Assembly (NCBI GenBank): GCA_951813605.1
Contig: OX638379.1
Location: 3,280,062 to 3,344,061, forward strand
Reading direction: 5' to 3'
Source: an uncultured Bryobacterales bacterium
GTDB lineage: Bacteria; Acidobacteriota; Terriglobia; Bryobacterales; UBA6623
DNA length: 64,000 bases
The notes under the pieces were generated by a model. It had not been told where the DNA came from, made no database searches, and saw nothing but the letters and a program-made list of their open reading frames with translations. Shown here piece by piece: positions 18,426 to 27,114 of the stretch. Position 1 is the first letter of the stretch, and the number at the start of each line of letters is the position of its first letter. Made by a program: the position numbers and the translations under genes.

Positions 18426-19390
18426 GTCATTTTGGACCGACGACTGTTCATGTCGACGTTGGTGGGATCCCGAACAACTCGGTTCGAAGTGCAACCAAAG
18501 GATACATCCGATGGAAAAGGGACCAGGACATCCAACTCGGGCAACATTGGTCCATTGCAAACTGTGTGACCCGGCGTGCGAGTCATCCGGGCGTGACGCC
18601 GAGACAGCGACTCTCGACGACATGCTCTGACTCTGATCCGGCCCTTCGGCGGCAGTCGCTCGCTCTTGCGCGCTGGCCTAGGCTCCCTCCATAGCTTCGC
18701 TGCGCCCGGACGAAGTTGAACGATGACTCGAGTTCTCAACACGATCACCCTGCCTCCGCTAGAAGGCCCCGTGGCGCTTCTGGCTCGGGCATCACGAGGA
18801 CCCCCTGCATGGCTACTCACAGACGATCGGAACGCATATCCAAGTCGGTCTTTGCTACAGACTCCCGGACGCTCGCGGATCTGAGTTGCAACTTCACTTG
18901 AGCATGGCTCCCAAGCTTATCCTATGGCATTTTAGATTAACTGCGATCACTGGTTAGTCATTGCACATTCTTGCGCTACCTGGCGAGATTTTGCTTCGGT
19001 CGCGGGGCACCTACAATCCCGATGGGTGACGACATGCACTGGGGGCCGGACCAGCATTTTGTGGTTCAGGGCTCAGCATGGAACATTTGATTCGCCACGA
19101 ATGCCGGCGAGGCTCCTGGAGAGGCGAGGAAAGGCGAGGATGCCCTTCGCGCGGCGGCTGCGCCGGGAGATGGCGTGCTTCTGGAACAAGGCGTCTTCAC
19201 CGTGATAGATGGTTTGGAATCGAGGTCGAAGGACCCGCCCCAGGGTAGTCCGAGGTCATAGGGGACGTCGAGCCACAGGCTGGTGAAACGGTCGTTTAGA
19301 CGAGCGATACAGGCGGGATCGTGCTTGTTTTCTGCGTTGCTCAGCACCAGAGGACTTTTCTCATTTCGCTGTGTTGGGGATTCAGCCACG
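18426..19390. other. About 1 kb without a recognisable gene
   Basis: Upstream region of the large minus-strand gene. No family motif was found in six frames. A minus-strand frame at 19066-19488 is open but not recognised. Confidence 0.4.
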
Positions 19391-19507
19391 AGCCCAATTT
19401 CTGAAATCGCGGCTGAACTGGGCTCTTCCGATCGGAGCCACCTAACGATCACTCTCGATAAGCTAGCGGGCGCGACGTCCCATGCCAATCGCTTGGAGTC
19501 GAATTAG
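19391..19507 (+). pseudogene. C-terminal remnant of an AraC-family regulator
   Basis: The frame ending at TAG 19505-19507 reads 'ISEIAAELGSSDRSHLTITL' and 'DKLAGATSHANRLESN'. This matches the second helix-turn-helix of AraC/XylS proteins (IxEIAxxxGFSDQSHxxRxFKxxxGxTPxxYR), with several consensus residues altered. No effector domain or first helix-turn-helix was found upstream. Confidence 0.6.
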
Positions 19508-19578
19508 TATGTGATCGGTGCACAGCCGGGGCACGGAACTGAGCCACATGACTCGCAGGCTGCTGCGCTGACGAGTCC

Positions 19579-20361
19579 CTAGTAGGTCCTCAAGTCGGTC
19601 TTCACAGCCAGTTTGAACAGTGCATTGATCTCGCTGTCCTCTAGCGCTCGCTCGTAGATGTACATCTCGTCAATCAGCCCGTTGAACCATCGTCCCTCTT
19701 CATCCCATGCACCGATTCGACCGGGGCCTAGATTAGCCGGGTTGGCCTTCGCGATCTCAAAAACGTCCTTCAGCTGGCCTTCGAGATAGAACCGGACTTT
19801 CTTGTCGTGGTCCGCGTCATAGCTGACCGCGAGATGGACCCAGCGCTTCTGCAAGTCCTTGACCCGAAATGAGGGGATCGACATGTCCGGCTCGTTTCCT
19901 TTGATTCCAAGGTCCATGATTCCTTCCGGGCCTGCGTACGGCAAGTGGACGTCTCCAATCTTCCAGCCGTTGTTGTGATAGATCGATGCAAACGCGTCTT
20001 GCTCGGGCATCTTGTCTACGTGAAGCCAAGCAGCCAGAGTGAACTGCTTGACCCCGGAGGCTAGCTTCCCAATTTCCGCATATTGGCCGTCGCCAGCAAA
20101 CTTTACCGCTGTGCCAATTTTTCCCGTGACGAACTCAGGGTCGCCCCTAGGCACTCCGTCGTTGGCCTTGCCCGAACTGTCCGATACGTCCCCTTCGAAC
20201 TTCCAGTGTGCCAACAGCCCTTGTGACAGATCGGCATTGTCGACACAGCCGATCGCTGCGCTGGCAGCAATCGCACATGCCACGGCATTCGCGAACGCCA
20301 GCCCCGGTCTTTTCCTCAACCCGGAACACGAATTCTTACGGGCTTGGTCGGGATCGTTCAT
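19579..20361 (-). CDS. LamG/concanavalin A-like lectin-domain protein, probably a lipoprotein
   Basis: This 260-residue protein starts at ATG 20361 with a hydrophobic signal ending 'AAIGC' (Cys39, possible lipobox). The mature part is a single LamG-like jelly roll (Laminin_G_3): 'GLLAHWKFEGDVSDSSGKAN', 'VTGKIGTAVKFAGDGQYAEI', 'FTLAAWLHVD', 'WVHLAVSYDADHDKKVRFYL' and 'GLIDEMYIYERALEDSEI'. All strands of the usual fold can be followed, so the gene looks intact. Such domains bind carbohydrate and are common accessory modules in exported glycan-degrading systems. No catalytic module is attached. It has no close same-strand partner; fossils of other genes lie on both sides. Confidence 0.85.
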   Translation of the reverse strand: MNDPDQARKNSCSGLRKRPGLAFANAVACAIAASAAIGCVDNADLSQGLLAHWKFEGDVSDSSGKANDGVPRGDPEFVTGKIGTAVKFAGDGQYAEIGKLASGVKQFTLAAWLHVDKMPEQDAFASIYHNNGWKIGDVHLPYAGPEGIMDLGIKGNEPDMSIPSFRVKDLQKRWVHLAVSYDADHDKKVRFYLEGQLKDVFEIAKANPANLGPGRIGAWDEEGRWFNGLIDEMYIYERALEDSEINALFKLAVKTDLRTY

Positions 20362-20423
20362 CGGCTACACTCCGTTCTCTTCTCAGCCAAGGTTACCACT
20401 TGCCTTTCAGCCTGCGGCGGGCG

Positions 20424-20703
20424 GGGCACGTCGACGTGCTGTCGAATATGATCGAGTTCGGGATGGAAGTTCAGGAAGCTGGTAAAGCTCCGCGCGCCAG
20501 CCAAAACGAAGGCGAAGTAGGCGGGCTGGAGGACGGGATCGATCCCAAGGTTGCCGCCGAGCTGGAGGACATGGGACACTCCACTAAGGAATTGGGGTCG
20601 ATGGGAGGCTATCAGGCCATCCGGATCGACCGGGAGCGTGAGATCCTTCTCGGAGGAGCCGCCCTCCCAAGAAGATTGCGCGACGGCGGGTTGGTAGCGC
20701 ATG
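20424..20703 (+). pseudogene. C-terminal remnant of a gamma-glutamyltransferase
   Basis: The plus strand reads 'GHVDVLSNMIEFGMEVQEAG', then 'LEDGIDPKVAAELEDMGHST' and 'MGGYQAIRIDRE', close to the small-subunit end of gamma-glutamyltranspeptidases (HVxVLxNxIxFGMxxQEAxxAPR, LExxI, GHxV, GGYQAI). The catalytic Thr region and the whole large subunit are absent, and the final DPRxDG motif is degraded to 'ALPRRLRDGG'. It is a 3' relic only. Confidence 0.65.
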
Positions 20704-20825
20704 GGAGAGAGGCTCGCGGTATGCCGAGGCGGAGGGGACGTGGCGCGTTGAATCGGCTACTTCTTGCGTACGAAGAGTAATAAGTTGTTCTTTCGGCAAG
20801 AGGCGCTGGGTGGAAGGACGGAAGA

Positions 20826-22052
20826 ATGCGGATCCATATTGCAGTGACTCTCATTGGCTCGGCCATACTTGCCGAGTCAGCCGTCGGCCAGCAGCTGTCA
20901 TTCCAGGCAGAAGAGGTCCATGGCCGCCAAGCTTATGTCCTCGAAAACGGAAGGATGCGAGTCGCAGCGCTGCAAGGGGGAGGCCACTTGGCTGAAATCC
21001 GCCTGAAATCCACCGATCCCCGAAAAAGTATCAACCCCATGCGCGTGCCCCACTTTCCTACCATCGAGCCTTGGCAGTACGAGCCAGCCGAACATGACGC
21101 AGTCTATGGCGGACGGGCCGACCGCTGGCTGCAGGCAGGGTACATGGGGCACCTGCTCAACTTTCCTACTTTTGGCGACCCATCGAAGATCGAGGCGAAC
21201 AATCGTCTCGGAACTCATGGTGAAGCGCTGATGGTGAGGTGGCGCAAGCAGTGGTCCGAAGTGACTCGCGACGCCGTAAGTTTGCAGTACACGGCACACC
21301 TGCCGAAGACGCTGTACAACGTCGGTCGGAAGCTGACGCTTCTGGCAAATGAGACCGTTCTATATATCGAGGAGTGGGTTGAGAGTCTCGCTGCCTTTGA
21401 TCGCCCAGCCCACTGGGTCGAGCACGTAACGTTTGGTCCGCCCTTTGCCGAGCCCGGCAAGAACATACTAGACATGCCGGCAACCAAGGGGGAGGTCCGA
21501 CCGGTAGGCAGTCCTTTGAATTCACTTCAGGCGAAACCGATCGAGTGGCCGATGGGGACTTCCTACGACGGCAAGAGAGTAAGCCTGCGCGAGATGCAGG
21601 CACGGCCGAAGGCCTACACGTACTACGGTGTGCTGATGGACCAAGGTCGGGAAAAGAGCTACCTGACGGTGTACCACACGGACTACCGAATTCTAGTCGG
21701 ATACGTTTGGCGGACTAAGGACTTTCCGTGGCTGGGTGATTGGCAAGAGAACCAGCGTATGACGATTCCTCCGTGGAACGGGGAAGTCATTGCTCGTGGT
21801 TTGGAGTTCGGGACTACACCCTTCGGAGGCACGATGCAGGAAGTCGTCGAAGAGGGACGAGTCTACGGCGTGCCGGTCTACCGCTGGGTCGGTGGCCGCG
21901 AGCGCTTGACGGTTCGCTATCTAGCCTTCTTGGCCGAGATTCCAGAGGGCTACGAGGGTGTCGCTGACGTGGAAGTTCGCGGCGGCAAGATCCACATCAC
22001 GGAACGTCAGACGGGTAGGATAATCTCACTGAACAGCGCCCGAGAATGGTAG
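20826..22052 (+). CDS. Secreted galactose-mutarotase-fold protein of unknown activity
   Basis: This 408-residue protein starts at ATG 20826 after a purine-rich leader (GGAAGGACGGAAGA). A signal peptide (MRIHIAVTLIGSAILAESAV) is followed by a beta-sandwich sequence with 'RMRVAALQGGGHLAEIRLKS', 'LGTHGEALMVRWRKQWSEVT' and 'ETVLYIEEWVESLAAFDRPA'. It also has 'WVEHVTFGPPF', and late 'ARGLEFGTTPFGG'. This layout fits the galactose mutarotase-like / glycoside hydrolase-type carbohydrate-binding fold (aldose-1-epimerase and oligosaccharide-lyase relatives). 'EHVTFGPPF' resembles the His-containing catalytic strand of epimerases, but the exact catalytic pair cannot be assigned. It stands alone, with a transferase fossil just upstream. 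Confidence 0.7.
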   Translation: MRIHIAVTLIGSAILAESAVGQQLSFQAEEVHGRQAYVLENGRMRVAALQGGGHLAEIRLKSTDPRKSINPMRVPHFPTIEPWQYEPAEHDAVYGGRADRWLQAGYMGHLLNFPTFGDPSKIEANNRLGTHGEALMVRWRKQWSEVTRDAVSLQYTAHLPKTLYNVGRKLTLLANETVLYIEEWVESLAAFDRPAHWVEHVTFGPPFAEPGKNILDMPATKGEVRPVGSPLNSLQAKPIEWPMGTSYDGKRVSLREMQARPKAYTYYGVLMDQGREKSYLTVYHTDYRILVGYVWRTKDFPWLGDWQENQRMTIPPWNGEVIARGLEFGTTPFGGTMQEVVEEGRVYGVPVYRWVGGRERLTVRYLAFLAEIPEGYEGVADVEVRGGKIHITERQTGRIISLNSAREW

Positions 22053-22628
22053 CAGGGCCTTGCAATGTCAGGATCGCCGGACCCGAACCGAGGAGACGCA
22101 CATCGTCTCGGATAGCGGCAAGGCTCCCGGGCCGAACTCGCCATTGATCCGTCTGCGCCGTTACAGAATCCACGGAAAGTCGTACTCGCAATCTCAGCGA
22201 TTGACGAGTCAGTCTTAGATATAGGAAGCGAGATGGACAGCGGCCTCAGCGGCCTCCCCACGCGTCACAGGGAACCAACGAAATTGCCTTCCTGCGTGGC
22301 ATCGCTCCCGTCGCCGTCCTTCACCCCTTGGCCGCCGTTCGCTACCCTCAACAGCAGCCGTTCGCGGCCTTCGTACCTCCCACCTCCTGTTATACTTCAC
22401 AGTTCAATGGGCGTGGGATCTATCCTCTTGATACAAAATATCTTACTGACAAGCATACAAACTACGAATTTATCTTGAATCTCGAAACTCCTATCCATAC
22501 CTATTACAGTGTCATTTCTGATCCAAAGTTAAGGCCTGAATTGGAATTTTAATACTGTTATTTTATTGTGGAATGAGACAGATCAATTTTCCTGAAATTG
22601 TGATTTATCTACGGATTTCTTTCATAAA
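22053..22628. other. AT-rich intergenic stretch
   Basis: From about 22380 the composition changes to clearly AT-rich, and this continues into the truncated ORF to about 22950. No motif-bearing frame was found. The change suggests DNA of foreign origin. Confidence 0.5.
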
Positions 22629-23004
22629 TTAGGAGCGAGCGAGTTTCAACTGAAATAGGCAAATATTTGTTTGAACTTCACCGTAGAGACTAGACTCCTT
22701 ACTCAATAGATTATCAGAAACAAAGCTAGGATAAGGATCCGAAGTTAATAGGTCCTTAAATTTCGCACGATCTTTACGCAACTCATCAAACGTTGGACGA
22801 GTCGAGGAATCTACGCCGTGTAGTGCTCTTTCCAGGGTATAGACTGCGTTGCTGTATCGGCGAAGACAGTGCTCAACTTGCAGCCGTATCTCACTACTGA
22901 TTTGCTGTCTAGGGACGCATTGCAAATATGCTTTGTGTGTCTCTTGAACAGCCTTGGAAACATCTCCCACAACCTCGATACGAATTGGAGTCACTACCTT
23001 TTCG
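22629..23004 (-). pseudogene. Unrecognised AT-rich ORF cut by an IS3 end
   Basis: The minus strand is open from the IS3 tip at 23005 to TAA 22629-22631, about 124 codons. It reads 'VTPIRIEVVGDVSKAVQETH', 'QQISSEIRLQVEHCLRRYSN' and 'PTFDELRKDRAKFKDLLTSD'. The sequence is mostly helical and charged with no motif I recognise. Codon use is much richer in A and T than nearby genes. The IS3 end most likely removed the N-terminus. A GTG at 22994 preceded by AAAGG could still allow a 121-residue product. Confidence 0.45.
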
Positions 23005-23292
23005 TGGACAGGTGAGATTGCAGAGGGACGGCAATGGTAGGGTGCTCGATAAGGCGGGGCGCAAGGAGGCCCCACATGATGAGCAAGCGAGACTATGGGA
23101 AACCGTATCCCAAGGAGTTCCGGGAGCAGGTGATGCAGGTGGCGCAGCTCGGCAACCGCCGCCCTCTCCTCGCCGCAGACCCGCCCGCGAGCCCGCCTCT
23201 CATCTCCGCGGAACCACGGATGTCCTACACTTTTGCTCACTTTTCCCCGGAAATCTCTTGACATCGCACGCGAAAGCTCATGTCTCGTTGGA
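23005..23292 (+). mobile_element. Internally deleted IS3-like element with OrfA stub
   Basis: The left tip TGGACAGGTGAGATTGC at 23005 is followed by GGCGCAAGGAGGCCCCACATG, matching the region before OrfA at locus A. At 23076-23159 an OrfA start reads MMSKRDYGKPYPKEFREQVM and 'QVAQLGNR', then similarity stops. A sequence CGAAAGCTCATGTCTCGTTGGA at 23271-23292 matches 61842-61863 in 20 of 22 bases and may be the right end. If so, the element is a 288-bp deletion derivative. Confidence 0.6.
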
Positions 23293-23369
23293 AGAGACTG
23301 CCATTCGCAATGCCTTCGACCTAGAATGTCACTAGACCGCGAAAGACCGCAAAGTACCAGCAGATAATC

Positions 23370-25010
23370 ATGTGGACTCACCCGAACCCAGCCGCAATTC
23401 TCTCCTGCCTGTTCCTATCGCTTCCGCTGAATGCCTATGGCCAAACTGAAGGACCGATATTTGACTTGGTTATCAACAATGGCCGCATCGTGGATGGTAC
23501 CGGTAATCCATGGTTTCCCGGTGATCTAGGTGTCAAGGACGGCATGATCGTCAAGCTTGGGGATTTATCCGACGCTGCAGCAGAACGGACAATCGACGCA
23601 ACGGGACATGTCGTGAGCCCGGGATTTATCGACATTCACAACCATTCGGACCGCCAAGTCTTGACAAATCCCAAGGCCGAGAACTACATACGGCAGGGCG
23701 TGACGACTATCGTTATCGGAAATTGCGGACGTTCTGTCGTCCCCAGTGAGGAGTACCCAACATTTACCAAGTATTTTGGCGAGATCGAGCGCCAGGGCAT
23801 ATCCGTGAACGTAGTTGCATTGATTGGACATGGCAGTCTCCGGGAATATGTCATGGGGCCCGTGGGGAGGCTGCCTGCTCCGGAAGAAATGTCCCAGATG
23901 GAGCGACTGGTCGACCGATTGCTTCAGGAGGGAGCAACGGGCATGTCCACCGGGCTGGGATATGCTCCTGGGATTTACTCAGACACCGATGAACTCGTGG
24001 CACTCAGCAAAGTCCTGGCGAGACACGATGCTCTCTATACCTCTCACATCAGGGGAGATGCCGCGACATGGCGTCCAGCCATCGAAGAGGCCATCGAGAT
24101 CGGAACACGAAGTGGGGCGGCCGTTCAGATCTCCCACATGGAGTCCCACTATCCCAACTGGGGAGCCCAGCGGATTCCGCTGAGGCTGATTGAAGAGGCC
24201 CGGTCCCGGGGATTGGATGTTACGACAGATGTCCCACCGCTTGTGCGCGGAGCGACCGGTCTTCAAACGATGCTGCCCAACGACGCATTAGACGGAGGCA
24301 GCGAGTCAATCATGGAATATCTCAGCGATCCGGCGAAACGAGCCGCGTGCAGACGCCATGTCTTTGAAGAAAAGGAAATCCATAATACACCGGTGCCCAC
24401 TCTGATCGCCGACGGATTTGCGGATCATATATTTATTGAGGGAAAATCGCTGGATGAGATTGCGACAGAACGGGGCGTCGATGCCGTGGAAGCGGCCTTC
24501 GACATTCTGCTTGAGAACGGCGGCCGCGTCGGAGTTGTCCTCCAGCACCACTATGAACCTGACCTGCGGATACTTGTAGCAAGTCCCCTGGTGATGATTG
24601 AGTCCGACGGTAGTATACAAACTTTTGGTGAAGGGGTCCCGAATCCTCGCTCTTACGGGGCGTTCCCTCTAGTGTTCCGGAAGTACGTTCGAGGTGAAAC
24701 CCGTGCCGAGGCGCCCGAGGACGCAGGAATGAAGATTCTGTCTTTGGAAGAAGCCGTCCGGAAAATGACTTCCTTCCCCGCTCAGAAACTGAACATGAGA
24801 AACCGGGGCATGATTCGTGAATCTATGGTCGCGGACTTGGTCATATTTGATCCGGACACTATCTCCGATCGATGCACCTATACCAATCCACATCAGTATC
24901 CGGTAGGGATCCCCTATGTGATCGTCGGAGGGGAAGTCGTGGTGGACGAGAGTCGGCACACCGGACTCTTGACTGGCCGGATTCTGGAATCTACCCGCTC
25001 GAACAACTGA
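23370..25010 (+). CDS. Secreted N-acyl-D-amino-acid deacylase / D-aminoacylase-like amidohydrolase
   Basis: This 546-residue protein has a signal peptide (ILSCLFLSLPLNAYG), then the beta-sandwich start 'FDLVINNGRIVDGTGNPWFP' typical of D-aminoacylases. Metal ligands are visible: 'GFIDIHNHSD' (His90, His92), Cys119 in 'IGNCGRSVVPS', the His of 'YTSHIRGDA', the His of 'VQISHMESHY', and Asp in 'MIESDGSI'. These match the amidohydrolase type with Cys as bridging ligand. The family removes acyl groups from N-acyl-D-amino acids or related amides. Length is normal (about 480-550). It is monocistronic as far as can be seen; the upstream 80 bp lie against the IS3 remnant, which could have replaced the native promoter. 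Confidence 0.88.
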   Translation: MWTHPNPAAILSCLFLSLPLNAYGQTEGPIFDLVINNGRIVDGTGNPWFPGDLGVKDGMIVKLGDLSDAAAERTIDATGHVVSPGFIDIHNHSDRQVLTNPKAENYIRQGVTTIVIGNCGRSVVPSEEYPTFTKYFGEIERQGISVNVVALIGHGSLREYVMGPVGRLPAPEEMSQMERLVDRLLQEGATGMSTGLGYAPGIYSDTDELVALSKVLARHDALYTSHIRGDAATWRPAIEEAIEIGTRSGAAVQISHMESHYPNWGAQRIPLRLIEEARSRGLDVTTDVPPLVRGATGLQTMLPNDALDGGSESIMEYLSDPAKRAACRRHVFEEKEIHNTPVPTLIADGFADHIFIEGKSLDEIATERGVDAVEAAFDILLENGGRVGVVLQHHYEPDLRILVASPLVMIESDGSIQTFGEGVPNPRSYGAFPLVFRKYVRGETRAEAPEDAGMKILSLEEAVRKMTSFPAQKLNMRNRGMIRESMVADLVIFDPDTISDRCTYTNPHQYPVGIPYVIVGGEVVVDESRHTGLLTGRILESTRSNN

Positions 25011-25663
25011 TTGCGCCACTGTCCCGCGCGGGTAGCCGACTCTCTGGTCTACATCAGTGGCTCCCCGGAGAGGGCAATGCGCGTTGAGGATTCTTGCGCA
25101 CCGCACTTCCCGGAAGTTGGAGGGTACGAACGCTGGTGGCGAGGGGCTTTCTGGCCCGCGGTTCCGAGCCAGACCGCATACGACTTGGGGCGTCCGGACG
25201 CCAACGCGAGGACAGCACCGACTCTCGTCGTCGACCCCTATGAAACCGGAGCTTGCCGCGGATGCGGAGTGCCTTGGCGTGCTGCTCGGGGCCGGTTTCC
25301 GGTCCCGCGGCAGCCCCGGGCACCCGTTACGGAAGGAAGCCGAGGCTGAATTGCCCGGGACGCGGCGAGCGCCGGCGGTGAGCCAGAGGTGCCGGCGCGC
25401 GCGGAGCGCGGCGCGGCTTCGGTCCATGCGAGAGGAACGAAGCAGCGTCTGCCATCGGGGAAGAGCAGCAAGAGCGTCGGCACGCCTCACCGGTTGGCCT
25501 GCTTGGAGACCGGCAGAGCGTAGCTGTGACGCGGATGCGTCTCGTTCGTCATCCTTGTCGACGCGGGAGGATCATCGACACGGATAGCAAGCGAGAGAAG
25601 GTCTTCGATCAGGTCGATTGCGCTCCGATGCTGGTCAGGAAAACCGAGCCTCCAATGCACCCC
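25011..25663. other. 650 bp between convergent genes, no gene recognised
   Basis: The region separates the deacylase and the DUF1501 gene, which converge here. GC-rich frames are open on both strands, but none is convincing. No T-tracted terminator hairpin was seen. Confidence 0.4.
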
Positions 25664-27085
25664 TTACGCGATGATGTCCTTCACGATATGACCATGGACA
25701 TCGGTGAGTCGAAAGTTTCGTCCAGCGTGACGGTAGGTAAGCCGTTCGTGATCCAAGCCCAGCAAGTGCAACACGGTGGCGTGCAGATCGTGGAAATGAA
25801 CTTTGTTCTCGACTGCATAGTAGCCGTAGTCGTCCGTCGCGCCATAGGTGAAACCGCCCTTGACTCCACCTCCCGCTAGCCACCAAGTGAATCCCTCTGG
25901 ATTGTGATCGCGGCCGTCGGAGCCTTGTGCGGTTGAGGTCCGTCCAAACTCGCCGCCCCACAGCACGAGCGTGTCCTCCAATAGTCCGCGCCCCTTGAGA
26001 TCCCTCAACAGTCCGGCGATGGGCTGGTCAACTTCCATGGCGTTGCCAGAGTGACCTTTCCGCAAGTCGGAATGCTGGTCCCACTTGTAGCTGTGGCTCA
26101 CCTGTACGAAACGCACCCCATGTTCGGAAAAGCGCCGGGCCATCAAGCACTGGCGCCCGAAGTTCTCGGTGACAGGGTTGTCGAGGCCGTAGAGGTTCCG
26201 CGTGGCGCGTGACTCGCTAGAAAGGTCCTGCAACTGCGGCGCTGCGGTCTGCATCCGAAAGGCTAGCTCAAACGACTCGATTCGTCCTTCGAGCGCCTGG
26301 TCCGGCCCAGCTTGATCCAGGTGCTCTCCGTTCATCTCGCGAAGCAGGTCCAGTTGCATCCGCTGGATGTCGCGCGGAATCTCGTGATTGCTAATGAAAG
26401 GGATCTTCGCCTGCCTCGCGCGAATGCCCGAGTTACCAATGGGTGTTCCTTGGTAGGGAGCGGGAAGAAACGCGGAACTCCAGTTGTTCGCGCCGCCGTG
26501 CGTCAAAGTCGGGCAAATCGTGATGAACCCGGGCATGTTGGCGTTTTCTGTCCCTAGCCCGTAGGTGATCCACGATCCGATGCTGGGACGAACGAACGTA
26601 TCACTGCCGGTGTGCAGCTCGAGCAAGGCGCCCCCGTGGCGCGAGTTCGAACCGTACATCGAATTGACCACGCAAAGGTCATCGACGAACTGCGCTACAC
26701 GAGGAAACAAATCGCTAACCCAAATGCCGCTCTCACCGTACTGCCGGAATTCCCAAGGCGACCTCAGAAGATTGAACGTCTCGCTCGAAACTATCCGGGG
26801 CCGCTCGAACGGCATCGGCTTGCCGTGGTCACGGTTGAGCAACGGCTTGTAGTCGAACGTATCCACCTGGGAGGGGCCGCCGTGCATAAACAGAAAGATC
26901 ACCCGCTTGGCGCGAGGGGCGAAGTGGGGCACCCTGGGTGCCAGCGGGTCCGCCGTCCGGGCAGCCCGTGCCTCCTCACCCAAGAGCCCCGCCAAGGCCA
27001 GAGCCCCGAACCCGGCGCTGCTTGTACGCAACATCTCGCGCCGCGACGGGCGCCGATTCCTGACTGAATTCCAGTTCCGATTCAT
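25664..27085 (-). CDS. DUF1501 protein, Tat-exported, alkaline-phosphatase-like fold (cassette 1)
   Basis: ATG 27085 opens a 473-residue protein with a twin-arginine signal (RRPSRREMLRTSSAGFGALA). DUF1501 landmarks follow: 'RVIFLFMHGGPSQVDTFDYK', 'PSIGSWITYGLGTEN', 'GRQCLMARRFSEHGVRFVQV', 'DTLVLWGGEFGRTS', 'GRDHNPEGFTWWLAGGGVKG' and the C-terminal 'DLHATVLHLLGLDHERLTY'. Pfam places DUF1501 with alkaline phosphatase/sulfatase-like proteins; the enzymatic activity is not known. The gene begins 29 bp after the stop of the cytochrome-DUF1549-DUF1553 gene, so the two form an operon. It is one of three such pairs in the window. No missing landmark was noticed. Confidence 0.93.
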   Translation of the reverse strand: MNRNWNSVRNRRPSRREMLRTSSAGFGALALAGLLGEEARAARTADPLAPRVPHFAPRAKRVIFLFMHGGPSQVDTFDYKPLLNRDHGKPMPFERPRIVSSETFNLLRSPWEFRQYGESGIWVSDLFPRVAQFVDDLCVVNSMYGSNSRHGGALLELHTGSDTFVRPSIGSWITYGLGTENANMPGFITICPTLTHGGANNWSSAFLPAPYQGTPIGNSGIRARQAKIPFISNHEIPRDIQRMQLDLLREMNGEHLDQAGPDQALEGRIESFELAFRMQTAAPQLQDLSSESRATRNLYGLDNPVTENFGRQCLMARRFSEHGVRFVQVSHSYKWDQHSDLRKGHSGNAMEVDQPIAGLLRDLKGRGLLEDTLVLWGGEFGRTSTAQGSDGRDHNPEGFTWWLAGGGVKGGFTYGATDDYGYYAVENKVHFHDLHATVLHLLGLDHERLTYRHAGRNFRLTDVHGHIVKDIIA

Positions 27086-27114
27086 GGCCGACTCCGCAGT
27101 CTCTTCGCTTGTGC

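Noticed and set aside
19066..19488. 140-codon minus-strand frame
   Set aside because: No motif recognised, and it overlaps the AraC-type remnant on the other strand.
25238..25483. Small minus-strand frame with 'FPDGRRCFVPLAWTE' resembling short proteins found near transposases
   Set aside because: The match is one short block; the rest is low-complexity and unconvincing.
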